A program made the position numbers and the translations under genes. Below the pieces are notes generated by a model. That model was given only the letters and a program-made list of their open reading frames with translations, searched no databases and had not been told where the DNA came from. This document shows positions 1 through 6,067 of a stretch of DNA of 6,904 nt, one piece after another. Source of the stretch: Thermoplasmata archaeon (GTDB lineage: Bacteria > Actinomycetota > Acidimicrobiia > Acidimicrobiales > Acidimicrobiaceae); the NCBI GenBank assembly GCA_021836665.1, contig JAKBHQ010000374.1:1-6904 (forward strand), written 5' to 3'. Within the stretch, counting starts at the first letter, position 1. The number at the start of each line of letters is the position of its first letter.

Positions 1-994
1 CGTCGGCCATCATTATCCCGACTCCCCCCGATACCGTCAACAGGCACACCCTCTTTGACTTTGGCTTCAAGCCAAACGATGCCGATTCGGTTATTTGAAT
101 CAGGTCGTCCAGATCTGCCGCCCGCTCAACTCCAAATTGGTCAAATACAGCGCTAATCGCCCTGTCGTCTCCGACCATTGCTCCAGTGTGGGACTTGGCC
201 GCCCTCGAGCCAGCTTCAGACCTCCCCGCCTTAAGTAGCACTACCGGTTTATTTGCGTCTCGGGCCCGCTCGAGTGCAGACATCAGCGCGGGGCCATTTC
301 GAACCCCCTCGATATATCCTGCAATCACCTCGATCTTTGGATCATCAGCTAGATAGGAAATACAGTCGGCGACACTCACGATGGCTTCATTGCCCGTAGC
401 GATCCAACTTCCGACGCCAAGTTCCCTCCTCCTGGCTAGTGCCAAAAAGTAGGAGCCAAAAGCGCCGCTCTGACAGGCAAAGCCCACGTTCCCACTCTTC
501 AAGGTCCCTGATTCGAGCGTCGCTGTAAAAGAAGCGGCCGCTCCAATGGTTGCGTTAATTACCCCCAAGCAGTTAGGGCCGAGCATGATAACATCGCTCT
601 CTTCGCACTGCTGTCGAAGTCGCTCCTGTGCTGCCTCACCATCTAACCCGACTTCGCCGTATCCAGAGGAGAATACCACTACCGCCCCGGCTCTTATAGA
701 GGCAGCCTGATCTATGACCTCCCGGACGAACTTAGTACCTACCGCCACGACCACCAGGTCCGGAGGGCGGTCCAGTTCAAGAAGGCTCGAGTAGCACTTC
801 CGGCCAAAGACAGAGTCGTATTTTGGATTAATTGGATAGATTTCACCACCAAAACCCATCTCGATGCTCGCGGCAATTGGTCTACCTCCGATCCTCGCCG
901 GATCATCAGAAGCGCCAACTACCGCTATCGACTTCGGACTAAATAGCCTTACCAAAGAGCTACTGACCAGCAGACCATCCTGGCGTTCAAGCAA
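1..994 (-). CDS. NDP/ADP-forming acyl-CoA synthetase (acetate-CoA ligase family), N-terminal part, cut by the window edge
   Basis: Cytoplasmic enzyme that interconverts an acyl-CoA plus ADP and phosphate with the free acid plus ATP and CoA; some relatives are protein acetyltransferases. The 331 visible codons have no stop. Residues 18-40 carry the family's opening LFSPKSIAVVGASDDPARIGG, a Rossmann CoA-binding domain. VFSSGYGE follows, then LGPNCLG at 138-144 and ACQSGAFGSY from 173, which belong to the succinyl-CoA-ligase-like domain. The SHTGA motif puts His269 at the position of the phosphorylated catalytic histidine. The last visible residues, SGGVGIMMAD, lead toward the ATP-grasp part, which should lie beyond position 1. 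The start is TTG at 994-992, because AGGAGG lies 6 nt upstream and an in-frame TGA lies just before it. The acyl substrate cannot be told. The divergent TetR gene is its most likely regulator (inference). Family call is firm. Confidence 0.93.
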   Translation of the reverse strand, partial: MLERQDGLLVSSSLVRLFSPKSIAVVGASDDPARIGGRPIAASIEMGFGGEIYPINPKYDSVFGRKCYSSLLELDRPPDLVVVAVGTKFVREVIDQAASIRAGAVVVFSSGYGEVGLDGEAAQERLRQQCEESDVIMLGPNCLGVINATIGAAASFTATLESGTLKSGNVGFACQSGAFGSYFLALARRRELGVGSWIATGNEAIVSVADCISYLADDPKIEVIAGYIEGVRNGPALMSALERARDANKPVVLLKAGRSEAGSRAAKSHTGAMVGDDRAISAVFDQFGVERAADLDDLIQITESASFGLKPKSKRVCLLTVSGGVGIMMAD

Positions 995-1000
995 GCTGCC

Positions 1001-1006
1001 CCTCCT
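1001..1006 (-). promoter_or_regulatory. Ribosome binding site deciding a TTG start
   Basis: The minus strand reads AGGAGG followed by GGCAGC and then TTG. This perfect Shine-Dalgarno at 6-nt spacing fixes the acyl-CoA synthetase start at 994. The reading frame is closed by a TGA just upstream of the site, so no longer N-terminus is possible. Confidence 0.8.
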
Positions 1007-1285
1007 CGTTCACATGCGAGACTACCCGCCCGCAGCCTGGCTTCAATGTCCGGCAATAGTCGACTTGCGCCCACGTTATCAAGTGACACTTATCCCGCCA
1101 CATTCAGCGCCTTCGGATCGATTCGCTCACTTTTACAGCATGATACCTTGCCACAAGTACCCCAGAGGTTAGGCCAAATAACACCAAGAGTGGTTGAAAT
1201 GGAAAACAGGTCGCACTAAGGTGGAGATGAGAGCCGCAATTCCGACTTAATCGGCACCTACAGCGGTATTTTAGTTGCGATTTTC

Positions 1286-1294
1286 TGATAATAT
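1286..1294 (+). promoter_or_regulatory. Candidate extended -10 element of the TetR gene
   Basis: The sequence TGATAATAT fits the TGnTAnnnT extended -10 pattern. No good -35 is seen at the usual distance. Transcription would begin near 1300-1302. That places an upstream TTG (1295) outside the mRNA and supports the TTG at 1322 as the real start. Confidence 0.35.
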
Positions 1295-1321
1295 TTGAAC
1301 ACGATCGTTGGAGTCCACAGT

Positions 1322-1918
1322 TTGGCAAGAACACCCGACCTAGCTCACAAGCACGACCTGCTCGACGAGGTTACCGAATACGTCAGAAAAAATGGCATCT
1401 CTGACTTGAGCCTCCGGCCCTTGGCGCGAGCGGTCGGTACTAGTCCAAGAAACCTCCTCTACCACTTTGGCTCGTCTGCCGAAATGATCAGGGCTATAGT
1501 CGAGAACTCACTTAAAATCGACCACGACAACTTTGATGCCGTCCTCGAGTCTTTGAATGCCGAGACACCAACGGAGGTATTGCTCGGTGTTTGGAAGTAC
1601 TTAAATGCAAACAAGACCGCAATGCGCCTCTACATTGACCTTGGGTCCCTCGGACAGCAGGCGCTAAATGAGCTCGAATATCTGACCCGGGAACTCTCGA
1701 ACCCTTGGCGGACCGCCATCGCCAACAGCCTAATAAGGGCCAAGATGAGGGCCGAAGACGCATACGATTTCGCCGAACTTTCCGTAGTCACCCTCTGGGG
1801 TGCGTTGGTCGCCTTTGGGCCGGGCCCGGACAACAAGGACCCTGATCCAACGCCGGTAATAATCCGGCTCATTTCAATCGCCGAAAATACCGTTGCGTCC
1901 TACAACAAAATCAGCTAG
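1322..1918 (+). CDS. TetR/AcrR-family transcriptional regulator
   Basis: A 198-residue DNA-binding repressor-type protein, a normal length for the family. Residues 11-60 form the three-helix DNA-binding domain. The helix-turn-helix is at about 30-50 (LSLRPLARAVGTSPRNLLYHFGS), with the typical LYHFGS recognition-helix end. The rest is a helical, poorly conserved ligand and dimer domain; its ligand is not predictable. An in-frame TTG at 1295 would add nine residues but has no ribosome site. The TTG at 1322 has GGAG 8 nt upstream and lies downstream of the candidate transcription start, so I prefer it. It is divergent from the acyl-CoA synthetase gene, and such pairs are often regulator and target (inference). 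Its stop overlaps the convergent transporter gene by 8 bp. Confidence 0.9.
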   Translation: MARTPDLAHKHDLLDEVTEYVRKNGISDLSLRPLARAVGTSPRNLLYHFGSSAEMIRAIVENSLKIDHDNFDAVLESLNAETPTEVLLGVWKYLNANKTAMRLYIDLGSLGQQALNELEYLTRELSNPWRTAIANSLIRAKMRAEDAYDFAELSVVTLWGALVAFGPGPDNKDPDPTPVIIRLISIAENTVASYNKIS

Positions 1919-3875
1919 TTAACGGGATTAGGTCGGTTACCTTGCACCAAAGAGAACAGGTCATCCCGACGGTGTAGTCGAACTCGCCCCTATGTTCTAC
2001 TACCACTCGTTGGTTTTCGGTGGATCCGTCCGTCTCTCTAAAGAGCACCAACCGTTGATAATCTCCCATATCAGACGCCAAAGCAACCCTAAAGGCGCCG
2101 CTGAGGCGGAGCCACTTTGCAAGTGGATCAAAATCGGCAGCTACGTCAGGTGCCGTCAAGATGGTAACGTTCGACCGGAATGCCAGCTTATTGCAAGGCT
2201 TAGAGGGTAAGCCATCAAAAACCGGGCGCCACTCGGGCTCGCAATCAATAATATTCTGGTAGCCAACCAGGCTTGCGACGAGTGAATTCACCGGGGCCCT
2301 AATTACCTCGCCACTCGACCCAAACTGTGCCGACGAACCATCGGAAACTACTACGATCGAATCGCCCAATATCGCCGCCTCAGATATATCGTGGGTCACC
2401 AGAACCGAGGCGATATTGAATTGCATCAAAAGTTCGCTCAGCGCAAGTTGGTATCCGCTTCGCCGGGGAGCATCGAGAGCAGAGAACGGCTCATCGAGCA
2501 GTATCAACTTAGGAAACTGCAAGATGCCGCTAGCGACCGATGCCCGCTGTCTCTGGCCCCCAGAGAGAGTCTTGGCCGGACTTTCAAGCACTTCGTCAAG
2601 GTCAAAAACTTCGACTAATCGATCGAAGAGACTGGAATCCGCCCCCGATCTCATCTGGGCTATTTCAAGGTGTTCCCGGACGTTTAGATGAGGGAAAAGG
2701 GCTCCAAACTGAGGAACTAACACTATCTCGGACCCGGGGATCTCGAGCCAATCTCCTCTTTTAGTACTCCAAAGGACACGACCTTTTCCCTGCACCCCAT
2801 ATAGCTCCCAAGCGCCGACGATACCCGCCAGAAGAGCCGACTTCCCTGCCCCCGAGTAGCCGAGGACGGAGGTCCTAAATCCAGAGGTGAAGGCGAGGTC
2901 GAGGTCAAACTGACTGAGACGACACGCCACCTCGACCTTCAGGAGTTCCACGGTCCCCCTATCAATATCGGATCGGGCTATCATCGCATGCCCCTTCTTG
3001 ACCGAGCGTTTGATCGAGGTAAAGGCCAATTTTCTCGGGTAAGGAATAGCGCTAAGTCCAATGGCCCCTACCAGCGTCACCAGCACGGTGACCTCGACGA
3101 CCGAGAGTGTGGAGGCAAGTCCGCCGCCGTCGAAATTGACAAAAGCCAGTATCGGCAGGGAGTAAGGGTGAAATGCGACTAGGACGGTTGCCCCGAACTC
3201 TCCCATCGCCCTCAGCCAGCCAAGGAGGACCGAGGTCCTAACTCCGGACCAAGCGGACGGCAGGCCAACGAAGACAAAGTTCTCGACTTCACTCAATCCG
3301 ATATTCCTTCCCGCCCAGTGGAGATACGGATCGAGCTGTAAAAAGGCACCCCTTGATCCCTCTATGACAAATGGCGCCGCCACAAAAGTCTGCGCTCCGC
3401 ACACACCAAGTAAGGTATTTACGAAGTGCCCGGCGAATACCTTCCCGAAGAGCGCATAGGGACCGAAGGTCAAAAGGAGTATCACTCCGGCCACCATCGG
3501 GGGAAGGCCCATTGGTAGCCTGAGGAGTACAGTAAGAATTCGGGACCAGGGGCTCTTCGACCTCGCCAGTAGATAGCCCAACGGAACACCAATGAGTAGC
3601 GATACTCCCACTGCGAATATCGACGCAGCCAGGGAGACCCAGGTCGCTTCGCCGACTTGGGAAAAGCTACTCGGATGGGAGATATTTTTAAGTCCGTAGT
3701 AGGCAAGTACCGCTAAGGGCAGTACTAAAAAAAGGGCGAGGGCGAGGGCGAGGGCTGAAAACAGGCCCCTGAAGCCGACTGATTTGACTCCGTACAATCC
3801 CCCAGTTTTCTTCGTCGCTATTTTTCCCTCACAGTACGCTTGAAATGGCCTTTGGTACATTCGCCGAGTTTCCAA
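1911..3875 (-). CDS. modBC: Fused ModB-ModC-like molybdate/tungstate ABC transporter (permease + ATP-binding protein)
   Basis: One polypeptide of up to 654 residues (numbered from TTG 3875) combines the membrane channel and the ATPase of an oxyanion importer. Residues 38-276 hold about six hydrophobic segments. A degenerate EAA loop (HWAGRNIGL at 187-194, then VGLP) is followed by RAMGEFGATVLVA at 222-234, a strong signature of ModB/CysT-type permeases. The ATPase spans about 308-530: Walker A GYSGAGKS 339-346, Q-loop PQFGALFP 388-395, signature LSGGQRQR 437-444, Walker B LILLDEP 457-463, and switch histidine in THD 494-496. Residues 540-654 sit where ModC proteins carry a TOBE/MOP oxyanion domain, but I cannot confirm that fold. 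The start is uncertain: TTG 3875, ATG 3860 and TTG 3797 are all in frame, and none has a good ribosome site. The first two overlap modA, suggesting translational coupling. A homodimer would give the usual two-plus-two ABC architecture. Confidence 0.92.
   Translation of the reverse strand: METRRMYQRPFQAYCEGKIATKKTGGLYGVKSVGFRGLFSALALALALFLVLPLAVLAYYGLKNISHPSSFSQVGEATWVSLAASIFAVGVSLLIGVPLGYLLARSKSPWSRILTVLLRLPMGLPPMVAGVILLLTFGPYALFGKVFAGHFVNTLLGVCGAQTFVAAPFVIEGSRGAFLQLDPYLHWAGRNIGLSEVENFVFVGLPSAWSGVRTSVLLGWLRAMGEFGATVLVAFHPYSLPILAFVNFDGGGLASTLSVVEVTVLVTLVGAIGLSAIPYPRKLAFTSIKRSVKKGHAMIARSDIDRGTVELLKVEVACRLSQFDLDLAFTSGFRTSVLGYSGAGKSALLAGIVGAWELYGVQGKGRVLWSTKRGDWLEIPGSEIVLVPQFGALFPHLNVREHLEIAQMRSGADSSLFDRLVEVFDLDEVLESPAKTLSGGQRQRASVASGILQFPKLILLDEPFSALDAPRRSGYQLALSELLMQFNIASVLVTHDISEAAILGDSIVVVSDGSSAQFGSSGEVIRAPVNSLVASLVGYQNIIDCEPEWRPVFDGLPSKPCNKLAFRSNVTILTAPDVAADFDPLAKWLRLSGAFRVALASDMGDYQRLVLFRETDGSTENQRVVVEHRGEFDYTVGMTCSLWCKVTDLIPLTS
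2982..2996 (-). promoter_or_regulatory. Internal ribosome site and ATG at the ModB/ModC junction
   Basis: Inside the fused gene the minus strand reads AAGGGG, 6 nt, then ATG. The ATG is in frame and encodes Met298, just after the last membrane segment and before the ATPase domain. It could yield a free ATPase of about 357 residues. It may instead be a remnant of formerly separate genes, or chance. No experiment is implied by the sequence. Confidence 0.35.
3734..3754 (+). repeat. GGGCGA hexanucleotide repeat forming a four-run G-quadruplex motif
   Basis: The plus strand has four GGG runs (3734, 3740, 3746 and 3752) separated by identical CGA loops. This satisfies the G3-N3 four-run quadruplex pattern. 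It lies on the template strand of the fused permease gene near its 5' end. There it encodes Ala-Leu repeated four times (residues 41-48) in the first membrane helix. Because the unit is six bases, slippage would change helix length without shifting frame. Confidence 0.6.
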
Positions 3876-4764
3876 CTACCGACGGAGCCTCGATGTGCAG
3901 ACCCAAACCCTTCATCAGGGTCTGACCCTTTGTAGAATACAGAAACTTAACGAATGCCTCAGCCGCCTTCAGGTGCGGGGCACCGTTGACAATCGTTATT
4001 GTGAAGCTAGCGCCCAGATTAAGGCCGGTCTTGACGGTCGGGATCTTTGCCAGGGCCGCTTCGTTTGAGAAAAAGAAACCGGCGTCTAACTGCCCGGTAA
4101 GAAGCCGAGCGACTAGGGTCTCCTCGGGAAAGACCTGCGAGGGATTCTCGGTGGTTCCTAGAACCTCAGAAACCAAGCTCGGTTGGTGCAGTACCGCCGC
4201 CTCCTGTTGGACTAGCTTGATTGTCAAAGCCCCCTTGGGATCTATCGCTGGGTCCGTCCTGCCGAGCTTGAAGCCGGGTTCAGCCAGCACCTTATACCAT
4301 GGCTGGGTTCGCAAGGCGGAGGCGAACTTAGACAATGGGCTATAGCCGATAACCAAAGGCGCGGTAGCTAAAGGAGAGTACCAGCTAACAAAGTTTCCAT
4401 TCGAAGCTCCCTCGAGTGAGGAGTTCACGCTAGGCACCGCCGAAATAAAAACGTCAGCCTTGACGAGTTTAGCTTTGATCTCATTAGCGAGTCCGATCGA
4501 ACCCCCCGGTGTCCCATTTAGCGTATACCCGGTTGCAGTGTTAAATGCTGGACCGATCACGTTCTCCATCGCCCCGACTAAGGATCCTGCGTAAAGGAGA
4601 GTCAGGGGGCCAGATCCCTTGGATTGAAGCGAAGTAGAGGGTAGCGAAGTCGAAGCCGGCGCACCTGAACTGGCGCAAGCCGAGAGCAAAAGGGGCGTGG
4701 ATCCGACTAGTGCTAAGCTCCCAAGGAGGCCCATCCGCCCTTTGGAGGCTGCAGAGGAAGACAA
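3829..4764 (-). CDS. modA: ModA/WtpA-like molybdate/tungstate-binding lipoprotein
   Basis: Extracellular substrate-binding protein of an oxyanion ABC importer, 311 residues. Residues 1-30 are a lipoprotein signal: K8 and R10, a hydrophobic stretch, then LSAC with the lipidated cysteine at C30, followed by a Ser/Thr/Pro/Ala-rich linker to about residue 52. The mature domain opens with LTLLYAGSLVGAMENV (54-69), then GGS (87-89) and KADVFISA (102-109), positions that bind the oxyanion in ModA/WtpA proteins. GRTDPAIDPKG (168-178) matches the WtpA-type motif. The acidic residue WtpA proteins carry in an AFEYRS-like segment appears replaced by F in GFFFSNEA (229-236). The TTG start is preferred over ATG 4734 because it retains the positive n-region, and AAAGG lies 9 nt upstream. 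It follows the regulator gene by 124 bp and overlaps or adjoins the permease-ATPase gene. Ligand unproven. Confidence 0.88.
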   Translation of the reverse strand: MSSSAASKGRMGLLGSLALVGSTPLLLSACASSGAPASTSLPSTSLQSKGSGPLTLLYAGSLVGAMENVIGPAFNTATGYTLNGTPGGSIGLANEIKAKLVKADVFISAVPSVNSSLEGASNGNFVSWYSPLATAPLVIGYSPLSKFASALRTQPWYKVLAEPGFKLGRTDPAIDPKGALTIKLVQQEAAVLHQPSLVSEVLGTTENPSQVFPEETLVARLLTGQLDAGFFFSNEAALAKIPTVKTGLNLGASFTITIVNGAPHLKAAEAFVKFLYSTKGQTLMKGLGLHIEAPSVVGNSANVPKAISSVL

Positions 4765-4778
4765 TCTATTAGACCTTT

Positions 4779-4842
4779 CTAGTTTTCTTTCTTTCTAGTT
4801 TTCTTTCTTTCTAGTTTTCTTTCTTGCCAGTTTTCTTTTTTG
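4779..4842 (-). repeat. Four tandem 16-bp repeats in the modA leader
   Basis: Plus-strand units are CTAGTTTTCTTTCTTT at 4779-4794 and 4795-4810 (identical), CTAGTTTTCTTTCTTG at 4811-4826 and CCAGTTTTCTTTTTTG at 4827-4842. The unit farthest from modA is the most diverged. On the modA coding strand they are purine-rich and end 14 nt before the TTG start, so they are probably transcribed or overlap the promoter. Roles to consider are a regulator-binding array, a translational leader element, or a length-variable tract. No convincing promoter hexamers were found around them. Confidence 0.85.
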
Positions 4843-4843
4843 C

Positions 4844-4888
4844 CAAACGATCGAGGTGGTACCTATTTTGGCCATAAACCATCGTTTG
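4844..4888. repeat. 8-bp inverted repeat between regulator gene and modA
   Basis: CAAACGAT at 4844-4851 pairs perfectly with ATCGTTTG at 4881-4888 across a 29-nt loop. It begins right after the regulator stop codon. On the minus strand it is followed by GGCAAAAAAG rather than a U-run, so it is not a standard terminator. It could be an operator or an RNA hairpin in the modA leader. It does not clearly match the ModE operator consensus as I remember it. Confidence 0.4.
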
Positions 4889-5959
4889 TTATCCGATTGG
4901 CTGATAGCCAGACATAGCTTCGAGCTCCCTATTGAACTCTCGTGACTTTGCTTCATTTATCACAACGCTCACTACCTCAGCGGGGACGTTGTCCTCATCC
5001 CAGTAGAGGTGGGATCGCTGGGTAATTCCGTCCACCACATCCAAGCCACCGTCCCTAGCTATGCACTCGACTGCGAGTGCATAATCGGCGTCCCCCACGG
5101 CTACATAATCAACGGCACCATAATGATCAGAAAAAGTATTGGGGGTTCGATTGATCGATTCACGCGCTAGTTTGAGCCCAGCCAGCTCTAGCTCGAGCGT
5201 CTCGGAAGTCCCAGAACCCTCCGGACGCGCCGCCCAGAGCGCCCCCTTATCGATAGCGTCGGCAAGCGAGGAGATTCCGAGGGGGTTCTTATCCCGGACC
5301 GCTATCGCTAAAGTCCAATCACAAAGCTCGATAGCAGAAAACCTGGTGTCGGTGGCCACTTGCCCCACAACACCGTGGTGGAGTGCGAAATGGGTGACTC
5401 CAGCTGCGAGTTCCGCCTCGGCCGTAGAATTCTGGGCCGTTATCCATCGGTAGCGACGGGTTGGGTCCTTTATGTTCAACCAGTCGGCGAGGACTCCGAG
5501 GCTCGGATCACAACCGGATAGAAATACCGAAACAGATCTCGGTGAATTCCAGACAAAGTTGCCATCGATATACCGTCCATCAGAAGCTCCCGCGGGTCCA
5601 CCGTCTCGCCTGGAGGAGAGTCGGCGTGCCACCAAGCGCGATCCGACCTCGCCAACGGCAACCCTAGAATTTCGAAATCGTCCAAGGTCAAAAAGGGCTT
5701 CGGGGAGCGAATCTCCCAGTGGGAAAAGGTCTTCGACGGCCATGGCCAAAGACCTGGCTATACAGAGGGCGACCTCAACCGAAGGCGAAGACGCACCGGT
5801 CTCTATCGCAGAAAGCGACTGCCGAGAAATCCCAATCCTCTTTGCCAAGCTACCCTGCGACATCCCAAGCTGGCCTCGACGCATGGCGACTAGAGGTACT
5901 CGCCTTAAGCCTTTAGCTAGAGTGGAGCCTTCCTTGGGGTCGTCACCTTTTTCAACCAT
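4889..5959 (-). CDS. XRE-family HTH regulator with a periplasmic-binding-protein-like sensor domain
   Basis: A 356-residue one-component regulator. Residues 21-80 are an XRE helix-turn-helix: MRRGQLGMSQGSLAKRIGISRQSLSAIETGASSPS followed by VALCIARSLAMAVEDLFP. Residues about 140-356 match the PBP-like domain often joined to HTH domains and to molybdenum-cofactor proteins. Markers are VFLSGCDPSLGVLADWLN (145-162), NPLGISSLADAI (225-236), RPEGSGTSETLELEL (245-259) and the terminal LEAMSGYQPIG (346-356). There is no signal peptide or membrane segment, so the sensor works in the cytoplasm. Location directly upstream of modA, same strand, suggests it senses the transported oxyanion or a downstream product and controls uptake (inference). 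The ATG at 5959 has no Shine-Dalgarno, but a -10-like element lies just upstream, indicating a leaderless mRNA. Direct repeats over its promoter suggest autoregulation. Whether it activates or represses cannot be read from the sequence. Confidence 0.87.
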   Translation of the reverse strand: MVEKGDDPKEGSTLAKGLRRVPLVAMRRGQLGMSQGSLAKRIGISRQSLSAIETGASSPSVEVALCIARSLAMAVEDLFPLGDSLPEALFDLGRFRNSRVAVGEVGSRLVARRLSSRRDGGPAGASDGRYIDGNFVWNSPRSVSVFLSGCDPSLGVLADWLNIKDPTRRYRWITAQNSTAEAELAAGVTHFALHHGVVGQVATDTRFSAIELCDWTLAIAVRDKNPLGISSLADAIDKGALWAARPEGSGTSETLELELAGLKLARESINRTPNTFSDHYGAVDYVAVGDADYALAVECIARDGGLDVVDGITQRSHLYWDEDNVPAEVVSVVINEAKSREFNRELEAMSGYQPIG

Positions 5960-5968
5960 AGAGAAAAG

Positions 5969-5997
5969 ATAGTATCTCTGCCGTCTTTACCTGTCGT
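5969..5997 (-). promoter_or_regulatory. Probable leaderless promoter of the XRE-PBP regulator
   Basis: On the minus strand ACGACA (5997-5992, four of six to TTGACA) is followed by a 17-nt spacer and TACTAT (5974-5969, TAnnnT type). An overlapping TATCTT sits exactly 12 to 7 nt before the ATG. Either -10 choice puts transcription start within about three bases of the ATG at 5959, which has no ribosome binding site. The -35 is the last six bases of a repeat unit, so a protein bound there should affect initiation. Confidence 0.5.
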
Positions 5998-6027
5998 GTT
6001 TGCCTGTCAATTGTCGTGTTTGCCTGT
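5979..6027 (-). repeat. Direct-repeat array (likely operator) upstream of the XRE-PBP regulator
   Basis: The plus-strand unit TGTCGTGTTTGCCTGT occurs identically at 5992-6007 and 6012-6027, a 20-bp period. A 13/16 copy, TGCCGTCTTTACCTGT, lies at 5979-5994 and overlaps the first by three bases. A weaker fourth half-copy starts at 6032, and an inverted partial copy, GACAGGCCAAA, lies at 6055-6065. The 20-bp spacing is near two helical turns, so bound proteins would lie on one face of the DNA. The array covers the -35 of the regulator's promoter. Confidence 0.75.
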
Positions 6028-6038
6028 GATTTGTTGTC

Positions 6039-6067
6039 TTTTTGGCAGCTATCCGACAGGCCAAAAA
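6039..6067. repeat. 8-bp inverted repeat TTTTTGGC / GCCAAAAA
   Basis: The arms at 6039-6046 and 6060-6067 pair perfectly around a 13-nt loop. The right arm overlaps the U-tract of the neighbouring terminator. It may be part of the operator region or an accessory terminator hairpin; I cannot tell which. Confidence 0.35.

Larger units (their letters stand above)
995..1321. other. Divergent intergenic region between acyl-CoA synthetase and TetR gene
   Basis: These 327 bp separate two divergent genes, so both promoters should lie here. I see no convincing gene: the open frames crossing it lack family-like sequence or a good ribosome site, and they overlap the flanking genes. Two short palindromes are visible. 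One is AAGTG-A-CACTT at 1081-1091. The other is CCGACTTAATCGG at 1242-1254, with five of six pairs matching. Either could be a TetR operator half-set, but neither is long enough to be sure. A candidate extended -10 for the TetR gene lies at 1286-1294. No clear promoter was found for the leftward gene. Confidence 0.5.

Noticed and set aside
864..1172. Plus-strand open frame of 102 codons
   Set aside because: It is antisense to the acyl-CoA synthetase N-terminus and runs into the intergenic region. It has no family-like motifs and no good ribosome site.
1104..1334. Minus-strand open frame of 76 codons in the divergent region
   Set aside because: It starts inside the TetR gene on the opposite strand, and its Cys/Arg-rich composition resembles no known domain. 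It is probably chance.
3986..4345. Plus-strand open frame of 119 codons
   Set aside because: It lies wholly antisense to modA, which has clear family motifs.
4779..4842. Tandem repeats as a CRISPR array
   Set aside because: The 16-bp units are contiguous, with no unique spacers, and no cas genes are present.
4844..4888. Inverted repeat as a ModE operator or molybdenum-cofactor riboswitch
   Set aside because: The arms CAAACGAT/ATCGTTTG lack the TATA-rich core of ModE sites. I see no set of conserved elements typical of the riboswitch.
5472..5972. Plus-strand open frame of 166 codons
   Set aside because: It is long but fully antisense to the XRE-PBP gene. Its translation is rich in Ser/Arg/Pro without domain signs.
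6005..6010. TTGACA on the minus strand as the -35 of the regulator promoter
   Set aside because: It is a perfect hexamer, but the -10-like elements near the ATG are about 30 nt away. At 17 nt spacing the sequence is AAGACG, which is not a -10.
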